Positions 1-12,168 are shown, counted from the stretch's first letter. The stretch: DNA of 34,710 bases from Plakobranchus ocellatus (GCA_019648995.1 BLXT01000264.1:1422722-1457431); one strand, 5' to 3'. Numbers and translations are program-made. Notes: generated from the letters alone by a model not told the origin.

Positions 1-2320
1 CAATCACTTTTCATTACAATAAGCACTCATCACTCTCAACATCCAACAAAATACAGTTATGATGTGAAATGGTTGTTATTATTAGGGATTTTTAAACTAT
101 AAAGTAAACCTTTAAGCTTTCATTTTTTTTAATATGCACTTCTTAAAACAGCTCACTCAAATTGAGCCCATTTAATTGAAATTAAAGCAATAATTACTTG
201 TTTCAAAATTGCATAACTTTCTGAAAAATGGAGATAAATTATTGTACATTAAGTTGGTATACAACTTTTTAAATTGATATTCTAAATATAAAAACAATCC
301 TCTATCTGTGACTTTCTTACCTTATTTTAGTTTCAAATTGCCAACAATAATGATTTACAAGTTATAAACTATGATCTTACGATTTCAGTATGGGTAATCC
401 TGTGAAAGTTTCAATTTGTGATCACATTGTGTTTGAGACTGCTACCAAATTAGATTGGCCACCTGGCAGACATTGACCATTAATCAGTTTCAGACATTAG
501 TCACCAGACAGAACAGTGCCACTTTAATATGTTTAGTAGCCTTTTCAGCTGTACAGTGCATTTGTTTTGGCTTCACCCGAGTGACACTGGATTTTATTGG
601 TAACTGAATGATGGGTTTTAACAATACAGCACTTTTGAAAAATACATTTTTAAAATTTTGAACAGTGGAATGCATCTCTTATGACCTGAACTTTCACAAA
701 ATACAAACAAGTAAGTTTACAAACTTTTCATGACACTCCACTTTCATGTCAGGAATGTTTACTTTACTTCATTCATTTTATGAGAAGTCAACATCCAGCC
801 CAAATTTTATGTTAAGGCTTGCTTTTTCAAAGTGCACATCTAACTGACCTTTAATGACAATGGACTGGATAATATCACAAAGTATAGCACCAAGGGTATC
901 TTAGTTTGAGGCTGGATAAGATCCATTACTGTGGTTGGATCAAGGAATGAGACCACTGACCTTGAAATGCAGGCATCAGGGACCCGCTGCAGGTGTTGCA
1001 TTTTGACAGTGATTAAGTTTACGATGTTACGAAATGCAGGAATCAGAGGCCAGGCAAAGCACTACATTTTTGGGGGGCAATAAATAATTGTTGCTTTTGT
1101 GACTATATTGCAGCATTGTTCATACATTAAACTGTAGGAAACCCACCAAAATAAAAGAAGTACTTTTGTGTGTTTAGTCTGAGAAAAATAGAACAGAAAG
1201 CATGATTATATGTCATGAGCAGGATGTTCTTACAATACAAAATTGTGAAATAGTGAAGGGGTTAAATTCAGTTTCTACTGACTCAAAACTAAACCATGTA
1301 TGGTTTTCAGTTGTGTAACAATAATGCAATTCATAAACAAAGTCACTCTCAAAGTTTGTACAACATTTCAGTTTAAAATAAACTGTATATCTGGCAAACG
1401 ATCAAGGCAACTTTTTATTTGGTCGATAATTTTTAAGATGTAGGCTTGTGATTTACGAAACAATAAATATTTGCCTATTTCTAATTATAAATGGGTGAAA
1501 TCACCACTCAGAAAGCACCACAAACAAAATATAATCTAGGTTCAAAGGGATGCAATGGCATCAGGACTGATATATACATATGTAAGTAAAAATGAAGTGA
1601 ACAGTTGCCAACTAGATATTATACATGATACAAAAAATTTCTCTCAAAGTAAATTAAAAGTAAATTAACATCTTACACTGAGAAAGTCATTATGGCAACA
1701 TGATTTGATGTTTATTTACTATCAATTTCCTTTGTGAGTACTGCTTTGAGAATAATGCAGGAGGCTGACAGAAAGTTAGCCTATCCTTTGCCCACAGATT
1801 GATCGCTTAACTTAAGTTATCCTCATGAAGAAAAATTCTATGCTCTGAATACAATAATTCAGATTTGAGCGCAAGGTATTGTTCCATTTTTTATTCAGGA
1901 GAGCAGCGAAAGTAAGAGTCAGAACTTGGTGCAGTGGAACATATTCATTTGGAAAGCAAAAGATAACTGCCACACAATAAAAACTCATCATAAATATAAG
2001 GTTGTGCTATTGGTAAAGAATATGTAAGCCTCTATGTCTTTCCTTCATTTACCTAAAAAAAAAACGGCAGCTCTACACTGGCTAAATAATTAATATTGTT
2101 GGTTTCAATCAAGCCTGACAGATTTCCATATGTTTTAATTTTAACTTCCTCAATCAAACACTATTTCTCATCATAGTTAAGCATATACTAAAACTTTCCA
2201 TAGATTTATTCCTGAAAACTCCTTTTTTTTAATTACAAAGGCAAATTATGCCACAAAATTTGACCAAAAGCAAAGCAAAGTTTGAATAAATGTTTGTGAT
2301 TTCACGAAAGGAGAGCTTAC
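1..2320. other. Non-coding AT-rich flank or intron (3' side of the minus-strand gene)
   Basis: This stretch follows the last recognised exon of the minus-strand gene and should be its next intron or 3' region. I found no exon here with both a convincing splice pair and protein-like sequence. A less AT-rich patch at 840-1060 has a minus-strand frame open for about 72 codons. It contains a partly duplicated segment (the word GAAATGCAGG occurs twice) and has no good acceptor. The rest is A/T-rich DNA with short homopolymers. Confidence 0.5.
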
Positions 2321-4643
2321 CTCATCAATGGAGGTGAGAAATTGCTCCGATATATCACTCTGTCTTTGGTGTGGCAGCTGGGGCAATATCTGATCTATAT
2401 TAAAAGAGGGGGTGAAATCTACTCTGGCCTGAGCGTTTATCTCTTGCTGTAAACGGCTAGTATTCACACAGGGGCCCACACGGCCAGGCATAAGAAATCT
2501 CCGATCTTGAGGTCCTAAGGGGCCTAGGATGTGATCTGGCCAAACTGTTCTTGTTTCTAACAAAATATAATCATTTAAAAAACATGTAAGGGTCACTGTC
2601 ATCAACTCATATACAGTGCTTTTATTCAGGGGCAAAACAAAAACATCTGTCACCTTTATTGATTGCATCAACCCATGAGATAAAGAAAAAGAAAGCATTC
2701 TCTATTGCCTTGAGTCTATGAATAAAAAAAATGACAAATGATGACAAAAACCGGGAATAGCATATTGTGAACTATTTAGATTTAAATGGGCTTTTACCTT
2801 ATCTTTCCTTTTCCTTCTTTTTAAGTGTAAATTAAAACAATTCTTAGAAAGAACTTGATTAAAAGATTTTGGAATTATCTATCATTATCAAGAAACTGTA
2901 ATTACAAGGTGAGACCATGAAGCTTATGTTTCTCACAGGTGTAAAAAAATCTATTGTGGTATTCTGTAGTTAGCAGCTAATAATTCAAAGTCTCCTTCTA
3001 AAAAATAAATAATTAACTAAAATAAGTTGATACCAGTCATATTAAGTCAGATTTTGCATTATTACATTTTTCAAAAAAAAAAAAATTTAAATCTTGTACT
3101 TTCCCTTCACCTAAATTCTTCAAACCCTCAGAATAAGGAAAAATATCTGTCATTATCAGTAAAGTTCACAAAGTTTTGTATGAAGCTAAATTAATGATTT
3201 CAAATGTAAACAAAAATACCACTTATAACTCTTTAGAACAGGATGTACCACTGATTTATTTGTGTGGAGTGGGCTGCTTTGCATGATTCCTCTATACGTT
3301 AAAAAATCAACCATAGGCTTCTTAATTTTAAAATTGTTTTCAAATTTTGCATTTTCCCCCTGTATCCTCACTTGTAAGACAAAAGATATAAGCAAAAATA
3401 AATGCCTTTGAAATTTATGTGTTGTGAAAGCTGAAAATTTACATTTCATATGAATCTGTCTAGTAAGCATGACCAGGCAGATAAAATGCTTCTAGTTTTG
3501 AAAAAAAAGGAAAAAGAAGAAAAAAGTGCAATTTAAACGATTTTCTTAAGAATCTATTAGATGCTTTCTTCCCCTCCCTTTTCTAAAATATAGCCGCCTC
3601 ATAAAAACGCACCGTTTTCATAATTAGAGTTAAAGAAAACTCAGATTAGCCGCCTCGTAAAAACACCCTGTTTCCATAATAAGAGTTAAAGAAAATCAAA
3701 TAGTTGGTAAATAAATATGTTTAAATACATACTTAAACCTTGCAGCTTTTGAATTTGGATGCTTATTCAGATTTTTCAGATTTTACAAAGCAATGTTTTG
3801 CTTCCCCTTTTTACGTTCAATTTTTTTCTACACAAGTCAGGATTAAATTCTTTGACTTTCCTTTGAAATTGAAGCACTTGAGCTGAAGTTGTAAAGCTGT
3901 AAAAAATTGTAATAATGGACATCTTAAATAAATTATAAAAGAAAAGACAAAATTATTTTGCTTACGTGTGTTGCTCTCAGGAGCATCATAGAAAGGGATG
4001 TCCAGCTCATTGGATGCCGATGAGAAAGATCGACAGCGTAACACTGCAACTCTTAAATCTGGATGATAGGTCACTATTCTTCCAATCCGTACAAACTGAA
4101 AAAACAAAACACATGTCAAAATTACTGACTTTACACCCACCTTCCCCCTCCACTATCCCTCAATACAAACGTAAAAGTAACATCACCTGCACTCTGAAGC
4201 CAAAATTTTACTTTCGAAAAAAATGAAAGTATATTGCTGCTTTAATGATTCAATTCAGTTTTCCAAAGCTGCCTAGGTAAAAGCTTCATATGGCCTTTAT
4301 TTGTTGTAGGATTTTCTATTCAAGAGTGACAGGTTTTTACAGGGAATTTTAGGTTTTAGAGAATTTTATTGATCATGCAATATGTTACCAATCTGCTATA
4401 CATTTGGGTATTAGTTAGATTTAAGGTCTTCATTGCAGCTTCACTTAATGACTAAATCTTGTCCACCTTAATTTCTTTTTCCTTTGTTGACATAAGAAAA
4501 ATAATCATAGATCACATTAAAAAAAAAAAAAGAAACAAATTCAAAATATGCAATGCTTTTGATAGGGCATGTTTGGCTTCATCAAGTATCTCACCTTTGA
4601 TGCCATAACAGTGGACTTGAAATACTTTTCAACAAACACACAT
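2321..4643 (-). CDS. Three internal exons of an unidentified protein-coding gene (partial)
   Basis: I do not recognise the family. The exons, in transcript order, are 4643-4595 (49 nt), 4095-3966 (130 nt) and 2556-2321 (236 nt). Each has AG/GT boundaries, for example an acceptor ending CAATCTAG and donors GTGAGA, GTAAGC and GTAAGC. The phases agree (2-0, 0-1, 1-0), giving about 138 uninterrupted residues. The first exon gives VEKYFKSTVMASK. The second reads into FVRIGRIVTYHPDLRVAVLRCR-like sequence (positions 4095-4030). The third holds GPQDRRFLMPGRVG and a Gln/Pro-rich tail. There is no signal peptide and no membrane segment. The run with VAVLRCR followed by a WPDHILGP...RRFLMPGRVG stretch vaguely recalls Tudor-like DUF4537 segments (VWA3/C11orf16 type), but this is weak. 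The start, the stop and the flanking exons were not found. Confidence is high that this is a gene and low on function. Confidence 0.72.
3591..3702. repeat. Two-copy tandem duplication of about 56 bp in an intron
   Basis: The segment starting TAGCCGCCTC at 3591 is repeated starting TAGCCGCCTC at 3647, about 56 bp later. Both copies continue with RTAAAAACRCMC and end in GAGTTAAAGAAAA. The copies differ at several positions, so the duplication is not recent. It lies in the intron between the 236-nt and 130-nt exons of the minus-strand gene. Confidence 0.8.
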
Positions 4644-7606
4644 CTAGATTGAAGGAAAAAATGAAACATTTAGAAATGTTTATTTTCTATTATTTATGAA
4701 ACAGATATGATTATGTCTCCACTGAATCTGTCGCAAGAAAGTAATAATTTTGAGAAAAATGCATTAAAAAAATCCAATCAGAACTTAGGGGACTTTAATC
4801 TGAGGCCTATGGGACTTAATTCTTACCCACATCAACACGAATGATGCTACTACAACTATTGCTACTGCCACTGCTACTACTTATTTAAAAAAATGCTGGG
4901 TAAAAAATACTAGATTGTAAATTAGAATAACTGCTAGACGACCTTTCTCCTCATCGGCACACCCCAATCTAATCCAGGCAAGATTTACATCTTCATATCA
5001 TTGGTTCCATAGTCATTTCAAGCATATCATTTTACAAAAGAAACAGAACAACTATCAACTACATGTTCCATTATATTAAATGATGTATAATTTAGGGAGA
5101 AAAAAGGATTGAATAAAGTTTGTGTATTTCTTTTTTTGACAGATCCCTTAAGCCCTGAAATGCATAGAAGAAAGAATTTACAAGTAACCCATATTTCATT
5201 GTTGGTTTTAAAAAATCAACAGAAAGATTAAGAGTGTGTAATTTTGTTGCCATTAAAAAAAGGTAAAAATTGAACTATCTTCAAGCAACAGCTTCTTTGC
5301 AGAGATATGTGATTTCCTATAGATACACAACATAGGCATTAATTAAGTAGTGAAATAAAAGTCTCTGAAGCCGATGAATATTAAAAGTGAACAACTAAAT
5401 TGAAATTGATTTTATTCCTCTTTTGTTTCTTCAAATTTGTCTCTACTACAAAATACAACTTTGACATTTAAAAAAAAATCTAACAAAATTTAGCTTGAAA
5501 AAAAAAAAAGACACAGAACTGTGGACTTCTATAAAAATCACATACACATATAAAAAGGTTCCTAATCTCGAGTTGAACAGGGTAGAGAAGTTGAAATGTC
5601 AAATATTTACAACAATATGAAGCAAACAGAACAAATCAGTCACAAGTTGCTTTTTGGATGTATTGGGGAATGACCATAATGTATAAACTCACAATAAATA
5701 TACACTTTCATTTAAAAAAACAAAACAAAAAATATGTCCCTATCCCAAGACAGTTAACAAAAATATTTCAAAGGAATGGTGCAAAAGAATCCACAGCAAC
5801 TTGAGAAGGATCTGTTCTTCTTGTCTCATTTTCAATGTAATAAACTCCTGATCAAAAGAAAAAAATTAGAAATTAATAAAATAGTTTATCTTAAATGTTG
5901 TGATACTTGCCAAAAAGAAAATCTTTGCCAAAAATTAAATAAATTCAGAGAAAACAAATCAACTTCTACCAGTGTCCAAACAAATGTGATGGGAAAAAAA
6001 TAAATCTAGTTCATCACAGAGTGTCTAAATTTTAGCTGACCAATCAATTTGACTGGATTGAAAATTAAACATCAAAATACCCACCAGGCAGCTAAACACA
6101 TTTAAAAACTAAAACCACACCTGTTTCAATGATGGTGAAATTTGAGAAGAAATGCCACAGTTTAAATTTTCTATTTAATAATACATTGAAAAGAGGACAA
6201 GATGTGCTGGCTGTTGGGATATGTTTGCACATTAGGTTTAGACTGACAGAAAATGTTTTCAGGAAAGGTGGGAGGGGAGCTGAAGTATACATAACAGGAG
6301 AGATCAGGTTTCTCTATATAATTTTGTTTTAATTTGAGAGCTGCATGAAATATATTTGGTAGAAAAAACATTGCTAATAAATCTGGATCTAATTTGCGTG
6401 CTGAGATATTAAATTACAGAACACACTGAAAAAATTGCACACTCTCATGGATGCTGCAGGAAGGAACACACACACAAAAAAAAAAGTCAATGGCCAAAAA
6501 ATTTGAAGGACAACAATCAATACCAGCCAAAATTTGGTCACATTTAGTGAATCACAAGAGAGGAAGAACTTGTGAGGCTAGACAGAGTTTTTATTTAGTC
6601 ATCCTTACAAGTGTTACTATACATTAAAACTATGTACATGTAATTTTAATTGTGGTGTGAATATAATTCATTTCAAAAGTAAATATATGTATTTTTTGCA
6701 CACCAGAAAAAGCGCAAAAAACAAAAATATTAACCAACTTAATTAGCACTTCTCATGTTATGCAATAATATGCAAACTTCATGGAAATACTATACGAGTA
6801 ACATGTAAACGTATGCAGTTTAACAAGCAAATCAAGGTGAAATATTCAGCCCATAGGAATACAAATATGAAAAATAGTGGCATTCCCTTGGAACATCTCA
6901 AACATTTTTTGAACGCTTGATAAGGTCAATACTAATATCAGCTATCTCATTCCATGAAAGTAGAGAGTGAACTAAGGATGTTTTAAAAATCTTTTCTTTA
7001 CAATTCCAAATGTATATATCTGAAAGCCAGATCTGATGTTTTGAGTCCCACAATCAGAATGAGCAGAATGTAAACTAAAGCAGAGTCTCGGCCTGAGATA
7101 CTTTGAACTACTTTCCTGATGGTAGCAAACTAGAGAGCAAAGCGCTGATACATATATACATTTGTGTAGATCTCACATCCTGCAGCTTGCGTCTTTCTCA
7201 TGTTAAAGAATCGTAACGATATTGATATGTTTAATAATTTACATTAAAAAGGGAGGGAAGAGTTCCAAGAGAATGACACTGTAAACTCTCTAAACTGATG
7301 TCCAGACACTCAGAAACATCTATTGTAGACATCAATTTACTTTTATTGTACAAAAATGTTTCGAAGCAAATGTTGCCCTTATTTAAATCGAGACATATTT
7401 TTTGCATGCTCCATGTGACTTTGGCTCAACTTCCTACAAATCAACATTTTATACAATAAAGAAAACACCCTTAGGCAGGCTTGAGTGGGTTCCAGTTTGA
7501 AATTTGCACATGCAATATTTGTTTTGTATCTTTGTACACCATTGAAACCAATATGAACCATCCAAAATTCATTCCATTTTTTATCCATATGTACATTTTT
7601 ATGGTG
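4644..7606. other. Intergenic or intronic AT-rich DNA
   Basis: If the minus-strand gene extends upstream, this is its next intron, because the 49-nt exon needs two bases from an earlier exon. A TAC/ACT-rich imperfect trinucleotide run lies at 4840-4880. Short frames at 6092-6371 (both strands) and 5776-6003 have no matching splice pair or family resemblance. I see no other structure. Confidence 0.4.
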
Positions 7607-7830
7607 CTATCCATCATTTAGATAGCATCCAATCTTAATTTTGGGTTCTAGATATCTATACTTCAACAACACAATGTTGCTTTGTCCTCTGTCAAGATTT
7701 GCATCACTCTTTTTTGTCAAAATCATATCATTTACTAACCTATTTTTGTTCTTCATTACCTCGGTCACATAGAACTCTTTGAATTCGGAAGTAGAGATGG
7801 ATTTAAATTTCTTTTTAAAATCTTTGAAGT
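7607..7830 (-). other. Possible coding segment or terminal exon, minus strand
   Basis: A minus-strand frame stays open for about 74 codons in AT-rich DNA. It starts after a possible acceptor (CACTGAG at 7837-7831) and ends at a TAG at 7609-7607. The sequence is lysine-rich and protein-like (for example SISTSEFKEFYVTE, then SDANLDRGQSNIVLLKYRY). A GTAATG at 7759-7754 could alternatively act as a donor after YVTE, which would make this a 71-nt internal exon ending in phase 0. I do not recognise it, and it may be a chance frame or a relic of a repeat. No joining exon to the three downstream minus-strand exons was found. Confidence 0.3.
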
Positions 7831-8984
7831 CTCAGTGTAGGAATGTCTGCTTTCTTGCTCAAATAATCAAATTATCCAACTAAAAAGACAACAATTTACA
7901 GCATAGGGCCAAATGGATTTGACACAAAGAATATGTAAATGTCATGCACACATTTACATTTGAATGCCGTGGCCCGTAATGTTTGGACTTTATATATCAA
8001 GACCTAAAACAATTTTCATCACCATGTTGGCCATGATCCCTTTTTCTCCAACTGAACTTTTTTTCTATGAAAGAAATACCCATTGAGTCATTGCTTTCCA
8101 GTCTAGCATTAAAAGTAGATAATGGTTTCCTCTGTCTCTCCCTCTCTCTCTCACACATGTACCACTTGGCATTCCTCCATCCCCCCCATCTCTTTCTCAA
8201 GTGTATGTCAATTTCTCCTTTCCTACTTTTTCTGCTCAGGGAAAATCTTTTTATAAATTCTATAACTTTCATTATAAAAAGATGAAAAATGAAACAAATA
8301 AACTAAACACATAATGTATAGAACTAATGTACAGCAGGTTCATGAAAAATCTCTAGTTCAATTATGTATAATTTCAAATAGGCCCTCCAGGTCCATTGAT
8401 GCTGCTACATTCTAATCTGTCACACTCAAACTTTCCAATCCATCACAAATCAGTACTTGCAAAAGCTTGTGCTGCATAGCATAAAGTCTGAGTACAGAGA
8501 AGGTAGATCTTACGCTTTTGATGAGAAACTGTTTTAACCTAATGGTTTCCTATTCTGGCATCTTAAGGTTCTTTTATTTTTAGTTTTCCAAAAGATCTCA
8601 AAATAGATTTTCAGGTTGAGACTGATCTTTGCACTAAATTGACTGGGTTCGCCTTAGAATAGTACATGAGGTAGATCTATCTATCTCTTAATCGCACTTT
8701 TTACAAGGCCTCCAGCTTTAAAAACATCATCTACAAATCTATTTTACAGATAAATAAGAATGAATTATCTTGGTTTTCCATTTATTCTATCGCTGTTATA
8801 TCTGTTTATTTATTTATTTATTTTTTGCAATAAAGGCTGGAAGTTGTGAGCACATTTGCAGAGGCAGTGTCATAAATAGATTGCTAACAGCCATATCTAT
8901 GCGCAATCAAAGGGAAATAAGTGAGCGTAACAAAATTTGTCATTACAGAAACTGTAGAGGTAGGTAATCATCTGCAACCACAGT
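7831..8984. other. Non-coding AT-rich DNA before the Gypsy relic
   Basis: The stretch contains a short CT-rich run near 8130-8155 and a (TTTA)n run near 8805-8822. The predicted frames here are short and overlap on opposite strands across the CT-rich run. No gene was recognised. The integrase relic becomes readable only after about 8985, so the 5' truncation of that element probably lies in the last 100 bp. Confidence 0.4.
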
Positions 8985-9030
8985 CCCACTTTGTGTGGAT
9001 CATCACTATGAGAAATCATGAAATGTTTTG

Positions 9031-9640
9031 TAATCTCTTTAAAGTGGAATGTGAATCTCTACACATAACTAAATGTAGGAGAACATCTTATCACCCATCC
9101 TCGAATGAACAGTAGAGCCTTACAAGAGAATGGTACTTAACGCTGCTTGGTGCTACCTAAATGGACAGCTAGATGGATGCGATGAATGTGCTCCTTAAAT
9201 TGCTGCAACGCTAAGGGTGTCCATAAAGAAAACACTGGTTTTACACCGCACCGGCTTATGCTGGGATGGGAGGTAACATCGCCGTTGAAACTAATATTTC
9301 CAATCCCATGATCTTCAAATGAAGATCTTTCTATGGACTTGTACATCATTAGGCTGGAGGGGATATAAAAGAGGCTCATGCTTAGGCTAGGCACACCTTA
9401 AGAGCCACTCTGAGGAGGAAAACGGACTATGACACAAAAACACAAGACTTCCAAAATGAAATGGGAGAAGCGGTGTATGTTTGTGATAAAGCATGGGTTA
9501 AGGATTGGTGTAATAAACTGAAGTTGCCATGGAAAGATCCAGCTTTGGTATTGGCTATTATAACATCGTAAAAAATTGTGCATCAATGATCAACCAAGAA
9601 CATATCAAATTGTGCCATGATCGACAGCTCCCCAAGTGGT
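9031..9640 (+). pseudogene. Broken C-terminal half of a Ty3/Gypsy-type integrase
   Basis: Integrases of this family insert the reverse-transcribed element into the genome. The sequence shows the conserved core signature CRRTSYHPSSNEQ at about 9077-9115 (family form: RT-x-YHP-x-SNGQ). A stop follows directly. Then comes ENTGFTPHRLMLGWEVTSP at about 9229-9285 (family form: TGFTPHRLMLGREV, the marker ahead of the C-terminal domain). Next is a run with AVYVCDKAWVKDWCNKL at about 9471-9521, which matches the usual DxVYV...K...KL...WKGP region. Several in-frame stops and frame changes separate these pieces, and the catalytic acidic residues upstream were not found. The family call is firm. The clade within Gypsy cannot be set. 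Confidence 0.85.
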
Positions 9641-10204
9641 CTTGAAAGCCCAACGTTGGTTAGGCGGCAGACTGTTATATTGCCATTGCCGTGAACACAG
9701 GACGCACTATGGTGCAATGCAATACCAGTTTGGAGCGGTATCATTGTGATTGCATTGGTCTGGATGCAATGAAGTCTAACTGTTTGCTTAAATATGTCTG
9801 TACTGAACGTACTGATGATCATGCTGTGGGCTCTTGTTGTTGCGTATTTTCATTTTGGTATTTTTGTTGTGTTGGCCACAAAGTTTCATTTCTTTTTCCT
9901 TGTTCTGTTGGCTATTTCTTTCTTATTTTTGCCCTGTTGAATGATGCCATTGGTTTATTTTGTTGTTGGGTCTATTTTTATCTTGCTAGAACGCATGCCA
10001 TGAGGTTTACAACCCCTGGTGGAGATAGTCTCCAGCTAATTGGAGAAATTCGATCGAAGTTGCTCCAGGAATAAGGAACGCTCGCCCTGCAGATGCCACT
10101 ACTGGTCAAGAAGCCCTAGACTCGATGGACGTGGGGGGAGACATTACAGTTGGCTATGGAATCGAAGACCTGGTAGTCACATGTGTGGCGGTATCAGGGG
10201 AGTC

Positions 10205-10425
10205 AAAGATGTTATCACAACAAGCGCTGACGTAGCTGCAGCCCGGATGCTCACAAGCGCAATCACAGAAGAAGTTATATGCAATGAAGCCACAGCAAAG
10301 GCGCTCACAAGCGCGAGCGCAAATGAAATGATAGCCGCAGCTGTAGCCTTGATGCTCACAAGCGTTGGCGCAGAAGCTGCAATCCAGTTTTTCATAAGCA
10401 TGAAAATAGCCGAGGATTTATGGAA
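10205..10425 (+). repeat. Degenerate coding repeat (about 50-55 bp unit) inside the composite element
   Basis: Four imperfect units begin with a shared word: GATGTTATCACAACAAGCG near 10208, GATGCTCACAAGCG near 10246, GCGCTCACAAGCG near 10301 and GATGCTCACAAGCG near 10350. In one plus-strand frame, which stays open over 10040-10642, they read as MLTSA, ALTSA and MLTSV with alanine- and glutamate-rich spacers. An overlapping frame upstream (10060-10225) gives sequence such as DSMDVGGDITVGYGIEDL and then stops at 10224. The real frame therefore probably changes near 10225. The function is unknown. It could be a coiled-coil or repeat linker of the element's second product. Confidence 0.55.
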
Positions 10426-11229
10426 CGGAGAAGTGGGAATGCGGCTGATCTCAGCCGTGAGCATAGGAGATATGGGGATCATGAGCCAGGTTTTCACAAA
10501 CATGAACAAAGGGGCCGAAGACAAGATAAAATATGCTGGGGTTGGGGCTCTCACACTCACGGGGATGGATGCAACCCATGAGAGTGTCCTCTGTAGATTT
10601 GCAGCAAGATGGTTGTGTGGAGGTTGGTTTTCCTTGGAATAGAATTCCCTCTATGACTTTTCAGTCCACAGGGGTGGTCATATCTTCATGTCCCATAGTC
10701 TTCTCATCACTAAGTGGAAGGGCCCAAAGAGGTCGGTCACTTAAGGGGCTCCAGTCTCTGGTAACTGCACGGCAGGTAAGAAGACTGTGATCTAGTGTAT
10801 AATAAAGGTTTACACTTTTGAAGGTCACCTACCAGATATTCTAGCTCCTCATGAGACAGAGGCTCTCTGTCCTTCCGTCTCTTGTAAGGAGCCAGGCAAC
10901 TGATCATCTGAGAACCTTGCTCAAATGTAATACACTGCAGAGCTTGCTTGATCCAGCTTTCCAGGGCGTTGAATTTTCCCGTTACATAGGATAGGAGATA
11001 CCCAATGTGGATACCGACTGGGTGGAATGACAATCGCCTGTACTTTTGCTGTTTTGGCGAACACTGGTACCCCTTGTATGTAGGTTGTCATGGAGGCAAG
11101 AGGTTGCATTTGCTCAATGGGTACCAGAGGCAGGGACTTCGACAGCAGAAGCTTTGCAGGGTGTGACTGTGGATACTGGGCCAGAACAAACAGAACAGGG
11201 CACAGTTGCAAGCACTATGGTAACAAGCG

Positions 11230-12168
11230 CTGAAGAGGGACCTGAGAGGATTGATTCCATCCTTCGAGACCTTGACGAATATCTGTCCTCTGCTGTTATC
11301 ATAAAACATGAGGAGCAGATGGATCAAGGGGAAGAGAGTTGTCACAGGTGCTGCCAATCTTGGATAGGCCCAAGGTCGTTGATGTGCTGAGCCATAATTT
11401 TTATTTGGACAATATGTTGGGAAGGGAGGTCACAGTGTCAGATATGCATAAGATGCCTCTCCCATATCTCACAAACAACCCAGTGAAGCTGTCTTTTGTC
11501 ACCCATTTTCTTACCCAAGAAATCTTCTCTGGGCAGTGAATGTGTCTAGGTTCGCTGCAGCAATTGGCATGCATACAGACATGTTCCGGGTTGGAGTGCT
11601 ACACATAATAAGGAAGCCTTTAAGATCTTTGTGCGCAGCCCAAATACCAATGCCGTGGGTGAATTTGGTCTTGACTTGACTGCACGGGGAGTCAAGAAGC
11701 AGGAGGAAACCACATAAAATCTTTTTCTGGGTTTCGCTGACTTATCACAGCCTGTCATTTTTCACCTCAGGGGGCATAAGAGCAAGGAGGATGAAGTCTA
11801 CTTTCGTGGACCTAAATTGGTCAGCCCTTGCCTTCCATGAAAGCAGACAATTCAGCTGCACTATATTCTCAGGGAGCACAGGAGCTTTTGCTAAATGACA
11901 AAAGAGATTTCCTCGTGCACACCAGCTTTGCTGGACTGGTGTCGTCTTTTGAGGAGCACCAGAAACAGGGGCTGCTTGCAGTGCCAGGTGAACGCCTCCT
12001 GTTAGAGACAGATTCACGCTACCTGCCCACAGTTGATTGCAGAGTAGGTAACACCCCACATCACGTGGGAGATGTTGCTCTACTTCTATCAAAAGTGAGA
12101 CAATAGCTAGTCTTGGACGTCACTGAGTTGGCTAATGCCAATCCCAGGCGCTTATTGCGGCTGTAGGC
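11230..12168 (+). pseudogene. TatD-family hydrolase pseudogene (TATDN2-like)
   Basis: TatD proteins are metal-dependent nucleases of the amidohydrolase fold. Family blocks appear in the right order in three different registers. LSHNFYLDNMLG at about 11387-11422 stands where intact proteins have the metal-binding HxH motif, and here the pattern is damaged. NAVGEFGLDLTARG at about 11649-11690 matches the GEiGLD block. PVIFHLRGHKSKEDEV at about 11751-11798 matches the PvviHxR block. GERLLLETDSRYLP at about 11990-12031 matches the LLETDsPyLxP block. NTPHHVGDVALLLSKVRQ then ends in a TAG (12104-12106), and the frame resumes as VTELANANPRRLLRL, ending in TAG at 12166-12168, the usual TatD C-terminus. 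A stop at 11715-11717 and at least two frameshifts show it is dead. The region from 11230 (ERIDSILRDLDEYLSSAV) looks like an N-terminal extension. Confidence 0.85.

Noticed and set aside
843..1060. Minus-strand frame of about 72 codons
   Set aside because: The acceptor region is not pyrimidine-rich, part of the segment is an internal duplication, and no family resemblance was seen.
4841..4892. Valine/alanine-rich minus-strand segment with a GTAAG donor
   Set aside because: It is an imperfect TAC/ACT trinucleotide run, and its phase does not fit the neighbouring exon.
4921..4985. Minus-strand ATTGGGGTGTGCCGATGAGGA segment flanked by AG and GT
   Set aside because: It would be a 26-nt exon with a poor acceptor. 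It is more likely a fragment of a dispersed repeat.
6092..6371. Overlapping frames on both strands with a CAG|GTGTGG donor
   Set aside because: No acceptor and phase combination joins it to the 49-nt exon without a stop, and the sequence matches no family.
6895..6965. Minus-strand segment reading SWNEIADISIDLIKRSKNV then stop
   Set aside because: It is short, has no clear splice partner, and was not assignable to a gene.
9137..9394. Minus-strand 85-residue frame
   Set aside because: It is antisense to the Gypsy integrase relic, whose conserved motifs read on the plus strand.
10177..10560. Minus-strand 127-residue hydrophobic/alanine-rich frame
   Set aside because: It mirrors the repeat-bearing plus-strand segment of the composite element, and every identifiable domain of that element is on the plus strand.
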